NCBI GenBank assembly: GCA_963921795.1
Contig: OY997659.1
Span: 26,419,708 to 26,483,707 of the forward strand
DNA: 64,000 bases
Source: Nannobrachium achirus
Taxonomy: Eukaryota; Chordata; Actinopteri; Myctophiformes; Myctophidae
Direction of reading: 5' to 3'
The notes beneath the pieces are model-generated. The model was given only the letters and a program-made list of their open reading frames with translations. It was not told the origin of the DNA and ran no database searches. Shown piece by piece: positions 1 through 10,775 of the stretch. Each line of letters starts with the position of its first letter. Within the stretch, counting starts at the first letter, position 1. The position numbers and the translations under genes are program-made.

Positions 1-546
1 GAGAAATGGAACCTGTTCTATTTAGACACTCCCAGTTAAAGTAACACTCACGATTATCCAGTGTGGGAGCAGTAAACATGCTAAATGTGTAGGTAAAAAT
101 GGGTGCTCAGCAGAAAGGAGGAGAAGCCTGGTGAGCATCAGCACTTTGAAAGCCTCTAAGGCAACATTTTCCTCATGGGCCTCCTTTTCCATTAACAAAC
201 CAAGATAGTGTAGGACTGCTGACACAGGGCAATATGGGGAAAACCCTCCTCCATGGTTCTCTCTTCCCATCATCCTAATCTCTCCATCTGGTGTCCAAAC
301 CAACAACAGAGGTCCTCGGGCCGCCAAACAGATTTTCCTTTGAAAAATAAAAGCTCAACCGACTGATCCAAAACCATTTCCCCTGTTTTTTAATCCGCTC
401 TCCCACTCAACGGCAGGCCTGCCTCCTGTTCCCACCCGGCAGGAGGAGACTCAAAAAACCCTGATTTCTGGTCATGACACAACACGAAATACACAGGCAA
501 CATTTCGGGACGTGTAAATGAACAATAACTCTCTCTCCAGACTCAC

Positions 547-801
547 CTTGAAGTTGTGGACTTTCTCAGATTTGGGGGTCCGGTCGCTCTCCTTCAGTGT
601 GGCTCTGCGCACCAGCGAGGTGAGCTGCGAATAGGCAAACAGTTTGAGAGGCTGCCAGATGGTGGCTGGAGGTTTCTGTGGTCCCATCCTCATGGCCAGC
701 GCCGCCGCCGCCAAAATCTCCTCTTGGTTGGCCTCTCGCTTGGCCTTTTGCACCAGGGACTTCTCCCCCTTGTGAAGCTCGTAGGACTCCCTGGATGGCA
801 T
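547..801 (-). CDS. chn1: alpha-chimaerin, first coding exon of the short (alpha1) isoform; partial gene
   Basis: Chimaerins are GTPase-activating proteins for Rac with a C1 diacylglycerol-binding domain and a RhoGAP domain. They act at the plasma membrane and in neuronal growth cones. This exon encodes 85 residues from an ATG at 801-799 and ends in phase 0 at a consensus donor (GTGAGT on the minus strand, 541-546). The N-terminus MPSRESYE, the block TIWQPLKLFAYSQLTSLVRR and the end KVHNFK correspond closely to my recollection of mammalian alpha1-chimaerin. The next exon, which should begin the C1 domain (VHTFRGPHWCEYC in relatives), is to the left of base 1. Residues 60-85 form the part shared with the SH2-containing alpha2 isoform, while residues 1-59 are alpha1-specific. 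The beta-chimaerin short isoform has a different N-terminus, so chn1 is preferred over chn2. Adjacency to atf2 supports this. Confidence 0.93.
619..632 (-). promoter_or_regulatory. chn1: internal splice acceptor for the alpha2-chimaerin isoform, inside the alpha1 coding exon
   Basis: On the minus strand the codons for F-A-Y-S-Q read as a pyrimidine-rich run ending in CAG (625-627), directly followed by CTCACC, where the alpha1 and alpha2 proteins become identical (L-T-S-L-V-R-R). Splicing here would yield a 78-nt, 26-codon exon (547-624) in phase 0. The junction is inferred from where the two known isoforms converge; no transcript was examined. Confidence 0.65.
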
Positions 802-2058
802 CTCAGTGGCTAGGTCTACCGCAAAACAGACCCAGGAGAGTCCAAAAAGTTACAGTTACTGGGTCCTACAATTAAAAAGTTAAAACTCTCTGAGGCTCAA
901 AGAAAGTCTACAGTATGCAGGGTTACTTTCATTGCTCCAGTCAAACACAACATCTACAATAGCTTTGATAAATATGCAAATCTAAACTGTGAAGAGTAAA
1001 AAAAAAGAAAGAAAATAAGTCCAAAAGGAGAAAAATGTGTCTTCTGTTAAATCCTCTCTCAGCAGTGACAAGGAGATTAAATAGTGCTTTGGTTTTGAGA
1101 GTGTCAAGTCCTGTGATGGCTAGATACAAAAGAGGTACAGCAGCAGCCCTGGGTGCTCATGTGGTTGCCTGGGAATGTGCATGCAGATGAGATGAGTGGT
1201 TGCGCTAATCCTCTCCTCCCGGTACAGTGCTGATATCCTCCCTGGAACAGAACAGACACAGAGCACACAGTAGAGTATGGATGCTGCCAGGGCTGTTTGA
1301 GTGAGGGGGAGGGAGGGAGGAGTACTACAGGGGCGTACCCTGTTGTATGTCACCAGCGGATTAAATGGTTCGCACTGGCCAATCATAGCACGGCCCCACA
1401 TGCTTTCTAGTCGCTACTACCCCGCCCCCACACAGACGCCTCTATCAGATATCCAAGCAGGGGTGCCTTGGTGGGATGAAATTGAGTGTGGGTTGATGAT
1501 AATGAGCAATGAATGAGTCATTGCATCATCAGTGGGATGCTGTTTGCAGGACTACCAACAGCAGTTGGCCGTTGGATCGAGGGGCTATTTTCAAAATCAG
1601 GTTGCCACAGTAACTGGTTGTGCGTCAACTACAATGACCTGTACAGTACCAATTCATGCCCAGTCGAACCACATATAAAAGCATCTTTATCATGATTGTA
1701 AAGTTAACAAGAGCGCCTGGGGATTTTCTTGTTTTCCCCAGAACAAAGAGAAAATAGCAACATGGTTTAAACAGTTTTAAGAACATACAATAAAAATATC
1801 TAAAAAAGGGACTATTCTGAGATGATGCAATAGTTTGTAAAGGCATGCAGTTTACCAGATGGAGGCAGCTCTGATGTGCATTAACCACAATTAAAAGCAC
1901 CTAAAGAGATTTAGCTGTTGTTATGCTCCCTGACTTCAAATCCATAAAAGGATTAAAGTAAATGCCAATGCTCCAAGATAGAAAGCTGGCCTAATTCTAC
2001 CAATGAGATTAAAGAGTCGGCAGCATACAATTTGTACAGTATATATAATTATAAAATA
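802..2058 (-). other. sequence upstream of the alpha1-chimaerin start: presumed 5' UTR, promoter and intron
   Basis: No coding sequence is recognisable. The sequence just upstream of the chn1 ATG must contain the alpha1 5' UTR, because the exon is also an internal exon of the longer transcript. A possible acceptor (TTTTAATTGTAG, minus strand, about 864-876) would give a short separate 5' UTR exon. I could not identify a convincing TATA box or CpG island. The stretch 1300-1320 is G-rich. Confidence 0.4.
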
Positions 2059-2076
2059 CCCCCCCCCCCCCCCCCC
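2059..2076. repeat. poly-C homopolymer, 18 bp
   Basis: An uninterrupted run of 18 C residues in AT-rich surroundings. It is probably length-variable and a likely sequencing-error site. Confidence 0.95.
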
Positions 2077-2154
2077 AGATTTTATGGATATTGAATGTCA
2101 TTAATTTAAATGAGGTTGATTGTTTACCTGATATCATAGTTTCAATGTGTTATT

Positions 2155-2395
2155 TATATTATATCGTCACTGTCCGGCAGAAATCTCGTATCTCTATTTT
2201 CAAATGTGTATGTTTTTTCCCCCCGTAAAGTAAAGCCCTGCTTCATCATACAAGACTGACGCAAACTAGTGAAAATAGTAGATCTACAAGTACCCAACGC
2301 CTCGCACCACGAGGCGTTGTGTGCTTGTAGATTTTTAAGATGGTAAAGGCAAAACAAACTGTTTTGGACAGGTTTCCACCCGACAATAACAATAT
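2155..2395 (+). mobile_element. palindromic MITE-like element, first half of an inverted pair
   Basis: The element starts near CGTCACTGTCCGGCAGAAAT and ends near TTTCCACCCGACAATAACAA. It carries a central hairpin at 2281-2333: ATCTACAAG at 2282-2290 pairs with CTTGTAGAT at 2324-2332, and CAACGCCTCG pairs with its complement inside. No coding capacity is seen. The same landmarks recur in reverse order at about 2820-3065 and, in part, at 37885-38050. Confidence 0.7.
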
Positions 2396-2819
2396 ATATA
2401 TTATATTGTTTAGACAGATGCTAGGTTCTTGGTTTACCTGGGATCTTAGTTTCTTGAGGCACTACAATTGTCTCTTGGATACTCCGGATAAGAGGGATAC
2501 GAGTGTCTGGTAAATGTCTAAATTGTAATTGTATTGGATATCCAGACCACCTACAACCACACACTTTTGCTAGACAATGCAGAAGACAGAATAACAGAAT
2601 TTCTGCATAGCGTCTCTCATCTAACATGTTTGAATGTTCAATCCCCTGATGCAAGCATTGCGTGCGGGTGTATGCAAATGTGGTATCAAACACAGGACCA
2701 TGATAGCACTGTGTCAGAAAGGATCTGCAACCTGCTTCAAATCACACCGCAACACAGGGACGTGCTGGGCCCCTGATTCAGCCCGGGAAAAAGAGTTGGA
2801 GAGGCCCTAATCGTCGTTG

Positions 2820-3065
2820 TCGGGTGGAAACCTTATATGTCCAAAACCGTTTGTTTTGTATTTATCATTTTAAAAATGATTTTAACTAGTGAAAACAGCC
2901 GATCTACAAGCACACACCGCGAGGCGTTGTGTGCTTGTAGATCTGCTGTTTTCACTACTTTTGTGCAACGGCCTTGTATGATGAAGCAGTGCTTTGCTTT
3001 GCGAAAAAATGTATACATTTGAAACTTGGAGATACAAGGTTTCTGCCCGACAGTGACGATTTACT
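2820..3065 (-). mobile_element. palindromic MITE-like element, second half of an inverted pair
   Basis: This is the same family as the element at 2155-2395 but in opposite orientation. It opens with GTTGTCGGGTGGAAACC and closes with TTTCTGCCCGACAGTGACGA. Its central hairpin is the best in the window: a 29-bp arm at 2887-2915 pairs with about 2930-2958 at 28 of 29 positions. About 425 bp of unrelated sequence separates it from its partner. Confidence 0.7.
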
Positions 3066-3291
3066 TTGTTGGCCGCACAGCCCCCAAAATGGAACGAAGG
3101 CCGACATTTTATTTAATTGTTTTCCTAATGGCCGGCCTGGACCGGCCGGGAATGAACCGGTTGTTCGGGAGTTGTCCCGCTTTTCCCAATGGCCAGCAAC
3201 CCTGCCGCAACAAGTCAAATGTGAATTATAATCCCAAATGTAAGAGCTCAATTTAGCCTTTAGCTGTCTTCACACCTCTTGAAGGGAGGAT

Positions 3292-3791
3292 TTAAAGTTG
3301 TACCATGTAACTTTTTTTATAAAACAAATCTTAAAATTGTCCTAACTCTTAAATCGCTAAAGTTTTAGAACACCCACTCCGTTATTTTCAGCTTCTGAAG
3401 CCTTCTCTTTATATGTTTTCTATGATCCTGACCGGGGTCCGGTTTTCGCGCAAAAATTACGTCATCATACACTATCGGCCAATCACAGCGAGGGTTATAC
3501 ACTGCCGGCCAATCACAGCGCATCTTGAAGTGGGGTCGCTAGCTATCACAATAGGGCGGCCATATTTGTAGGCGCCCGTGTGTCTCTATCTATACTCGGG
3601 TGAAACACTCCGTTTCTCCGGAATGCCTGAACGCACAGGAACCAGGGACCCCTCTAAAGATAGATCTCGGCGAGGTGGAGGCAGACGCGGGGGTGACGCG
3701 GGGGTGTGAGGCCCGGTCCGCGGCGAAAAACGGCCGAAAGACGCGGACGCTACTGACCACTAGTTGAGCAACTTACACAGTATAGCTTTAA
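3292..3791. mobile_element. TTAA-bounded MITE of about 500 bp
   Basis: Both ends lie on TTAA (3292-3295 and 3788-3791) and carry imperfect inverted ends: TTAAAGTTGTACCATGTAAC on the left, and on the right the complement of a sequence ending AGTATAGCTTTAA. TTAA target choice is typical of piggyBac-like transposons, and no transposase is encoded. The inside is GC-rich and includes two copies of GGCCAATCACAGCG and a short open frame after 3621 that I do not recognise. Confidence 0.6.
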
Positions 3792-3820
3792 GCATTGCAG
3801 AACAGACCAGAGTGAATGAC

Positions 3821-4413
3821 TGTACAAAAGTTTCATATTGGTCACCAACACTCCCCCTGGCACATCACTGACTTGGCTCCACCCATTCTCTCACCTGCAC
3901 TGATTCACCACACCTGCACCCACTCAGCCCTAATCAGTTACCTGGTGACTATATATACTGCCCCAATGCTCAGTCACTCAGTTTCCTTTTGGCAGCAGCA
4001 ACAACACTCATGGAGAGCCCTGTCCTGGAAGAGCCTTGCCCTTGTTTATGGTCAATGAAGTGAGTTCAATGTTTGTCTATATGACTTGTACTGTTTGCCT
4101 AATGCCTATATGACTTGAAAGGTTTACCTGAATGTAGCCTTGGCTTATGGTTTTCACCTTGAGTTGTAACATTGTATTTATGTGTAGTCCTTATGCCTTA
4201 GAGTATTGACCTTGTGTTGCTATTTGTGTGTATTTACTGTAACTATGTTCTCTTCATTTACTGTATGTTCTTTTTATCTATTTTATAGAATAAAACCATT
4301 AACTTTATAAATCACAACCACCTGGAACTCTTCTTCTTCGCACTCTGACCGGTGCAGCCAAGGCAGTGTTGAAACCAGACTCAAAACCTGGAAAGATCCT
4401 ACCCTTTCTAACA
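3821..4413 (+). repeat. 5' LTR of the non-autonomous element
   Basis: The LTR is 593 bp and bounded by TG and CA. A TATA-like octamer TATATATA lies at 3950-3957 and a poly(A) signal AATAAA at 4289-4294. This defines U3, R and U5 in plus orientation. Confidence 0.93.
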
Positions 4414-4430
4414 TGGTCCTTCGACGCCGA
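4414..4430 (+). other. primer-binding site resembling the tRNA-Tyr 3' end
   Basis: TGGTCCTTCGA starts at the first base after the 5' LTR. It is complementary to a CCA-tailed acceptor ending TCGAAGGA, as in vertebrate tRNA-Tyr, whose 5' end is CCTTCGA. The match weakens after 11 bases. Confidence 0.7.
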
Positions 4431-4472
4431 GAATGTCAACATTGCATGGCTGGAGAGGAGCCCATGATGTCT

Positions 4473-4513
4473 ACCACTACTTCTCCTCCAGCGCCCAGGG
4501 CGCCGCCTCCTGC
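4473..4513 (+). pseudogene. short gag-like open start ahead of the minisatellite
   Basis: A plus-strand frame starting near 4467-4470 reads M-S-T-T-T-S-P-P-A-P-R-A-P-P-P and then enters the 33-bp repeat, where each unit supplies a TAG stop in this frame. It may be a remnant of a gag N-terminus. No capsid fold is visible, and a functional product is unlikely. Confidence 0.35.
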
Positions 4514-5093
4514 AGCCGAGGCTCCCTCCTAGTCTCCGCCTCCTGCAGCCGAGGCACCCTCCTAGTCTCCGCCTCCTGCAGCCGAGGCTCCCTCCTAGTC
4601 TCCGCCTCCTGCAGCCCGGCACCCTCCTAGTCTCCGCCTCCTGCAGCCGAGGCTCCCTCCTAGTCTCCGCCTCCTTCAGCCGAGGCTCCCTCCTAGTCTC
4701 CGCCTCCTGCAGCCAGGCTCCCTCCTAGTCTCCTCCTCCGCCTCCTGCAGCCCGGCACCCTCCTAATCTCCGCCTCCTGCAGCCGAGGCTCCCTCCTAGT
4801 CTCCGCCTCCTGCAGCCGAGGCTCCCTCCTAGTCTCCGCCTCCTGCAGCCGAGGCACCCTCCTAGTCTCCGCCTCCTGCAGCCGAGGCTCCCTCCTAGTC
4901 TCCGCCTCCTGCAGCCGAGGCTCCCTCCTAGTCTCCGCCTCCTGCAGCCCGGCACCCTCCTAGTCTCCGCCTCCTGCAGCCGAGGCACCCGCCTAGTCTC
5001 CGCCTCCTGCAGCCGAGGCTCCCTCCTAGTCTCCGCCTCCTGCAGCCCGGCACCCTCCTAGTCTCCGCCTCCTGCAGCCCGGCACCCTTCTAG
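4505..5093 (+). repeat. 33-bp minisatellite, about 18 units, inside the LTR element
   Basis: The unit reads approximately GTCTCCGCCTCCTGCAGCCG then AGGCTCCCTCCTA. There are 18 copies of 32-33 bp. Variants are GAGGCTC, GAGGCAC and CCGGCAC, arranged irregularly. One unit carries a 6-bp addition near 4731. The array is followed by a degenerate proline-coding stretch to about 5225. Confidence 0.95.
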
Positions 5094-5301
5094 TCTCCTA
5101 CTCCTTCTCCTGCTGTAAGGCCTCCTCAGTCTCCTCCCCCTCCTGCAGCCAGGCCTCCGCAGCCTCCCCCAGCACCTGGGCCCCCTCGTCCACCACCACC
5201 TGAGCCCCCCCCAGCCCCAATCCGTTCTCATGGGGCTGCGACACCACTCATCACCAATATGACCTTTTTAGATTTGTAAATACTGTCGTATTTGGGGCGG
5301 C

Positions 5302-5894
5302 TGTACAAAAGTTTCATATTGGTCACCAACACTCCCCCTGGCACATCACTGACTTGGCTCCACCCATTCTCTCACCTGCACTGATTCACCACACCTGCAC
5401 CCACTCAGCCCTAATCAGTTACCTGGTGACTATATATACTGCCCCAATGCTCAGTCACTCAGTTTCCTTTTGGCAGCAGCAACAACACTCATGGAGAGCC
5501 CTGTCCTGGAAGAGCCTTGCCCTTGTTTATGGTCAATGAAGTGAGTTCAATGTTTGTCTATATGACTTGTACTGTTTGCCTAATGCCTATATGACTTGAA
5601 AGGTTTACCTGAATGTAGCCTTGGCTTATGGTTTTCACCTTGAGTTGTAACATTGTATTTATGTGTAGTCCTTATGCCTTAGAGTATTGACCTTGTGTTG
5701 CTATTTGTGTGTATTTACTGTAACTATGTTCTCTTCATTTACTGTATGTTCTTTTTATCTATTTTATAGAATAAAACCATTAACTTTATAAATCACAACC
5801 ACCTGGAACTCTTCTTCTTCGCACTCTGACCGGTGCAGCCAAGGCAGTGTTGAAACCAGACTCAAAACCTGGAAAGATCCTACCCTTTCTAACA
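5302..5894 (+). repeat. 3' LTR of the non-autonomous element
   Basis: Same length and, by eye, same sequence as the 5' LTR, at an offset of exactly 1481 bp. It is preceded by the G-rich tract and followed by the ATGAC duplication. Confidence 0.93.
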
Positions 5895-7479
5895 ATGACT
5901 GTGCACACTGTGACTCCTTCAGAAATCAATAAGGATTATTTTATTATTGACACATATAGTGTGCTCCCCCCAACCTCAGCAGAGGGGTGGCGAAATGAAA
6001 GTCTGGTCGGTAGAGGGGAACAAACGATAGCTTTGAAGATCAGTGTAGGTGCGCACAATAGCATCCACCAAACTGCAGTGTCTGTTTGCTGACAGGAACT
6101 GAAGCTCCACATGAAAGTTGATATTCTTTTCTTTTTGAAGATTTTCTAAAGGAACCATCTCTGCCGTGTTCAGTGCAAGTCTCTGCTCAGAGGGGGCATC
6201 ACAAGTTGCTGGATAAAAGGCAGCAAAGTCCTTTTATGTACAGTATACAGTATGCATCAGGCACCCTCCCAGACCCCAAGCACTTTGGAAGGCTTTGCAG
6301 CATAATTGCATTGCATGCTGTTAAGTGCAGAGCAAGCATCTGACTCCCAGGATGTGGCTTACTTTGAACGCAGCTCTAATTGACACTGATTGATTTGCTT
6401 GTTTCCCCAAACATGTCTCAAGTTGGGGCCCTGGTGTAAAGGAGGACGTAGAGCTGTTAATATAATACCTTTTATTTCTCCTCCTACTACTGTCCGTCAG
6501 AGTCCATGGGCATGGCCAACAACTGAGCTTTTTTGAGCATACAAAATACAGTGTGCCAATTTGAACCCTGACAGTGTAAAACATTAACCTGTAACTTACA
6601 GAGGTAAATTAGAACTCACACTTTTGCAGTGTAGGTGACCTGCCTCACATCTATGTTCTCAACGAGAACATTTCCTCCAATGAATAATAATAACAGTAAT
6701 AACAGCACCAGTCCCCATTCAGAAACTAGGACAAAGGTTATACTGTGTCAGATTTTCAGTTGTCATTTGATACTTTGGGTTTCTGCTGTGTTCCATTATC
6801 TGCCCACAGTACACAAGCAAGCCATTACCGAGGGGCAATGGAAGCACTGACATCGTTTATGGAGTAGAGAGGTGGTTACATAAGGAAATGTACTTCTAAT
6901 GCGCTGCTGACCTAGCATCAACATTAAGAGCCATTATGTGAACAGCACAGTTCTCTGTATTGATTTGATCATAAAATATAGCTGGGAATGCATAATCTCT
7001 AGAAGAAATGATATATATTGTATGATGAACAAAACACTTTCACACCAACCATCATAATGCATTATCAATCAAAACTGAGAATTGCATGTTTTAAGCTGGT
7101 AAAGCTTTGAGGCTATTTCTTGAACGAGCAACTTTGTCAATTACATACCGTAAGGCTGGAAATGCAGCATATATGTGTATACATTGGACTACAGCCTCAG
7201 ACTTGAGCAGATCATGGATCAGTAGTACATTACATAACCATGCCGCAATCAAGAAACATGGGAAGTGGGACATTATAGAGACCACAGGGAAAACAAGACC
7301 ATTGAATAACAAACTCTGAACTGGGGCACTGTTCTATTGACGCCGCAGCTAAATGGCTTCATAATGTCCGAGGTATGCATCATGCTTCCCAAACAGTCCA
7401 AGTGCAGTGGACCAAGCAAGAGTACTGTAGTTTACCTAAATCCACTCTAGTACTTCATTTCTATTCCCTGTGTGTTACT

Positions 7480-7655
7480 ATCAGCTTTCTCTACTTAAAA
7501 ACTCTTACTTAAATTAATTATTATTATTACTACTGCTACTCTTTACTCCTAGCTGTATCCTTTTTCTGTATCTGCCCTGTGTATCATAACTGAGGTACAC
7601 TGCCATGACAACTGAATTCCCCTCGCTGGATCAATGAAGGTCTATCTATCTAGGA
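7480..7655 (+). mobile_element. LINE 3' tail (family A) ending in a TATC repeat
   Basis: It ends with the typical fish LINE tail: ACTGAATTCCCC, a short GGATCAATGAAGG stretch and (TCTA)n. The same tail design is at 35437-35720 (minus), 38120-38300, 59850-59925 and 60400-60665. Only the untranslated end is left. Confidence 0.6.
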
Positions 7656-9623
7656 CCTACAGTAGGTAACCACAATAAATCCTAAACCATTAGTCAGTCT
7701 AGGGCAGGTCTTCATCCACTTTGTGAGGGGAGTGGTATTGGCCATACATTGAGCAGCTCAGAAGAAAACACATGACTGCTACTTAAACCTGTCTGTGATA
7801 TATAATGTATGTTTGATATGAAACTAGCAAAAAGCTATGCATCAAAATAAATAAGATGAAATGAGTCTGCCTTACATAACAGCTAAAGTATGCCTATAGC
7901 ACATATGGTTGAGCTCCCGCTGCCAAGCAGAATCTCCTATATAAGAGCCAGAACGTGGGATAAAACCACTGCCTTTTTGCTAGCGTTGCAAGGAAGCTGA
8001 AACAAATTACACCACATTTTACCAGGACAAAATAGATTACCCGACTGTGGCTGGTGGCGTCTGTGCTGTGACAGTGATGTATGGGAGGCTGCTATCATGC
8101 TTTCCTATCGAAAGAGCAAGGTTACAATGGACATACTGTTTATAATGCATAGGAGCAATATCTTGTGTAATATAGTAACTTGGGCTGCATCTTAACTGGT
8201 GATTTGGATTCAATTTGATTTCCTGAGGTTTCATTTCAAAAACAAAGGGCAATATGCTGGCAAAAAATGGTATAAGGTGCTTACTCTTTGTTTGTCTGAA
8301 GAAAAATATATTTGATCAACCGGCATGGACTAGTATGACCTTGATCTTCCCAAAAGGATGAATAAAGAAATTAAGTATAGATTAATTGCTAGTAGAAATC
8401 TTACTGCATTTTATGGCATACACACCTTACTGCTGTTATACAGCATAAATAATACAGATACTCGATATAGTCCTGATTTAAGAATACATATAGAACCTTG
8501 GGACAAAATGGGAACAATTCCATAGTTCACAATCAAAATAATCTCATCCCTCACAGCAACAATTCTATTTGACCATTTCATTCTACATGTTGACCACAGA
8601 ACCAACAAGGAAGCATATTCTTTCACATGGAACCATTCATTACTAGAGGAAACAATAGTGATTCTGAAGAACTGAGAGGACGTTCTAAAACTAAATTGTG
8701 ATTTAGCAGCAGCTAACAAGGATTGAATATTCTAAAATAAATAAAACACATAATAGAAACAAAAACGTAATAGAAAAATATTGATACAATTTCTTTTATG
8801 GCATGTGCCTGTTTGTCTATCAATATATTCTCACATAAATTTCACCGTTTGTGAATTCATGATGTCAGATGCACCATCCTGCTGTCCCTCCATATTTGGG
8901 CAAGACAGACGGCATCAATATGAGATCCACAGAAGCTATGCCTTCATTAGACCCTATGTTGTTTTTGTGTGCTTTTTAGGAATGTTGGGAGATGCCCAGG
9001 GAGATGAAGATAAATTGACTTTCTGGTTGCATAGGAATGATTTGGGGTATTTACATCGAAATAGGAATTAATCTGGTGGGATTCGAACCCTAAAATAAAT
9101 CCTGTTCATGAAAGATAATGATGTAAAACGTACAGAATAAAGGAGAGATGGATTGTTTTCCAATCAGAGTGAACAATTAACATTAACATTAACATTTATT
9201 TTCTTTCTGTTAGTAACCTGGAAGATAAGAGGCAAGTATCCAATCAACATGACGTATGAAAATCTGTGGGTGCAGAGTGAAAAATAGCTCAGCGTGGTAC
9301 ATTACATCCTGCGTTCCAGGACAGGCACAGATGAGGGTCGTTCCGTCCGTCATCCCTGTCAAAAGACTCTTATGCAACTGTTCTTCATCATTCTCCCCCG
9401 CATCACAGGCGAGCACAGCTAGAAGTCCATGCAGCCTCCTTCAAGGCATAGCCATAGACGTTTCATAACTGATTGATGATCGCATTTCACTTTCTCTTTC
9501 ACATACACTGCACATAAACACATTGCATGGCCAAATGTACAGTCAATTAATGAATGATCCCAGCTAAATGAACCAGTAAATGTAATTCAAGGTGTTAAGC
9601 GGGTATGAATATGATCAAGATAT

Positions 9624-9675
9624 GCACGCACGCGCGCACTCACGCACGCGCACACGTGCACACAAACACACAAAC
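9624..9675. repeat. alternating CA/CG simple repeat
   Basis: About 50 bp of mostly alternating purine-pyrimidine sequence (GCACGCACGCGCGCAC and following), a potential Z-DNA former. Confidence 0.85.
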
Positions 9676-10775
9676 AGTCAGAGGTCTTTACTTACTTCAC
9701 ATAAATAAAAAAGAAAGAAAAGTAAAGTAAGTGAAAAGTAAGAAAACGTACTTACAAAAAAGCAACAATAATGACTGTCCCGATTATGGGCAGGAATAAG
9801 AGGGGTTATTTTAAACGTAGAATGTGCACATTAACATTGTGTGTCTTTGTTAAGGTAATCAGTTTGGTTTGAGCTTGCTTGTTGTATTTTTGTAGACGCA
9901 CACTGAATTTACCATTAGCAGACTGAAAATGACACTGAAACAACTGGTTCAGTGTGATTTTTGTACAATGTTTTTTTAAAGAATTAGAATAAAAATGATT
10001 TTACCGATGCAACACATCTGTAGAGTAGCCTACTGTCCATATTGCAGCTGTTTCAGTTTGTTTGGGTGTACTGTACCGACAACGGATGTATACGAATCGT
10101 CGTTGTACAATGGAGTTATGCACTTGAAGAAAGCAGATCAACAAGCCCACAACATGCCATGGATGGATGCGTGGTGAGCTTATAGATCGGCTATCTTCAG
10201 CATGCGACTCCATCATACAGTACGTCAAAGTACAAATCGGGCTTAAAACAGCATCTGTTGTGCAGTGGGTGCCACTTTCCCATGAGAACAGAGTTCTGTT
10301 TTTGGACTTCTTTTATACACCAGTGGTTCTGTAAGTTGCCGATATAAGTCCCATGAGGATGCAATGTTAATGAACACTTTAAAGATGCAGATGTATATGA
10401 ATAATTTTTGATCAGTCTTTTCTTATTTTATGGCAGGCGACACTGTGATATTGCATTCTGAGCAACAGATTCACTTGAGTGGCTCAAAACAAAAGAACAT
10501 TTTGTCTCACATTTGTGACACGCATGCAGGATTTTTCCAGTGAGTAGGGAATATATGTCATCATTAAGAATGTAAGATTGGACACAACAGAGAAACACGG
10601 CAGGGGTCTTCAAAACCGGGGAAAGAAAAGTAATGTGTTAGCCTGCAGCCTTAATCATCTAATAAAGGCATTTTCAACACAGCTTTCAGAAAAGCAAGAG
10701 AGTTAGAAACAGCAGAGAGACAGAGAGAGCAAACTCTTCAGAAACAGCCAGGAGGACCAAATGAGCAGCACTCCT

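Larger units (their letters stand above)
3821..5894 (+). mobile_element. complete non-autonomous LTR retrotransposon with 5-bp target duplication
   Basis: Two direct 593-bp LTRs (3821-4413 and 5302-5894) start TGTACAAAAG and end CTTTCTAACA. I found no difference between them by eye. ATGAC flanks the element on both sides (3816-3820 and 5895-5899), the 5-bp duplication expected of LTR-element integration. The primer-binding site begins directly after the left LTR. A G-rich tract (TTTGGGGCGGC) precedes the right LTR. The 888-bp interior has no protease, reverse transcriptase or integrase. It holds a short gag-like proline-rich start and a minisatellite. It must be mobilised by proteins from another element. 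Identical LTRs indicate a very recent insertion. Confidence 0.92.
5900..10775. other. non-coding stretch between the LTR element and the Gypsy array
   Basis: I recognise no exon here. A LINE 3' tail lies at about 7480-7655, a CG/CA-rich simple repeat at 9624-9675 and a degenerate hairpin at about 10130-10200. The open frames present are short, lack codon bias and match no family I know. Conserved non-coding elements of the chn1 upstream region could lie here but cannot be identified without alignment. Confidence 0.6.

Noticed and set aside
1120-1401. 93-codon minus-strand frame upstream of chn1 as an alpha2-specific exon
   Set aside because: The peptide has no similarity to the SH2 or N-terminal region of alpha2-chimaerin and no matching splice sites.
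4305-4988. Minus-strand open frames with repeated G-C-R-R-R-R-L-G-G-S motifs
   Set aside because: They are the antisense reading of the 33-bp minisatellite. The repeat length is a multiple of three, so any stop-free frame stays open. There is no start context or homology.
4505-5093. Regularly spaced repeat resembling a CRISPR array
   Set aside because: Units are contiguous without unique spacers, and the DNA is vertebrate. It is a minisatellite.
8411-9071. Open frames of about 100 codons on both strands as small genes
   Set aside because: No start context, splice signals, domain or codon bias; expected by chance in AT-rich DNA of this length.
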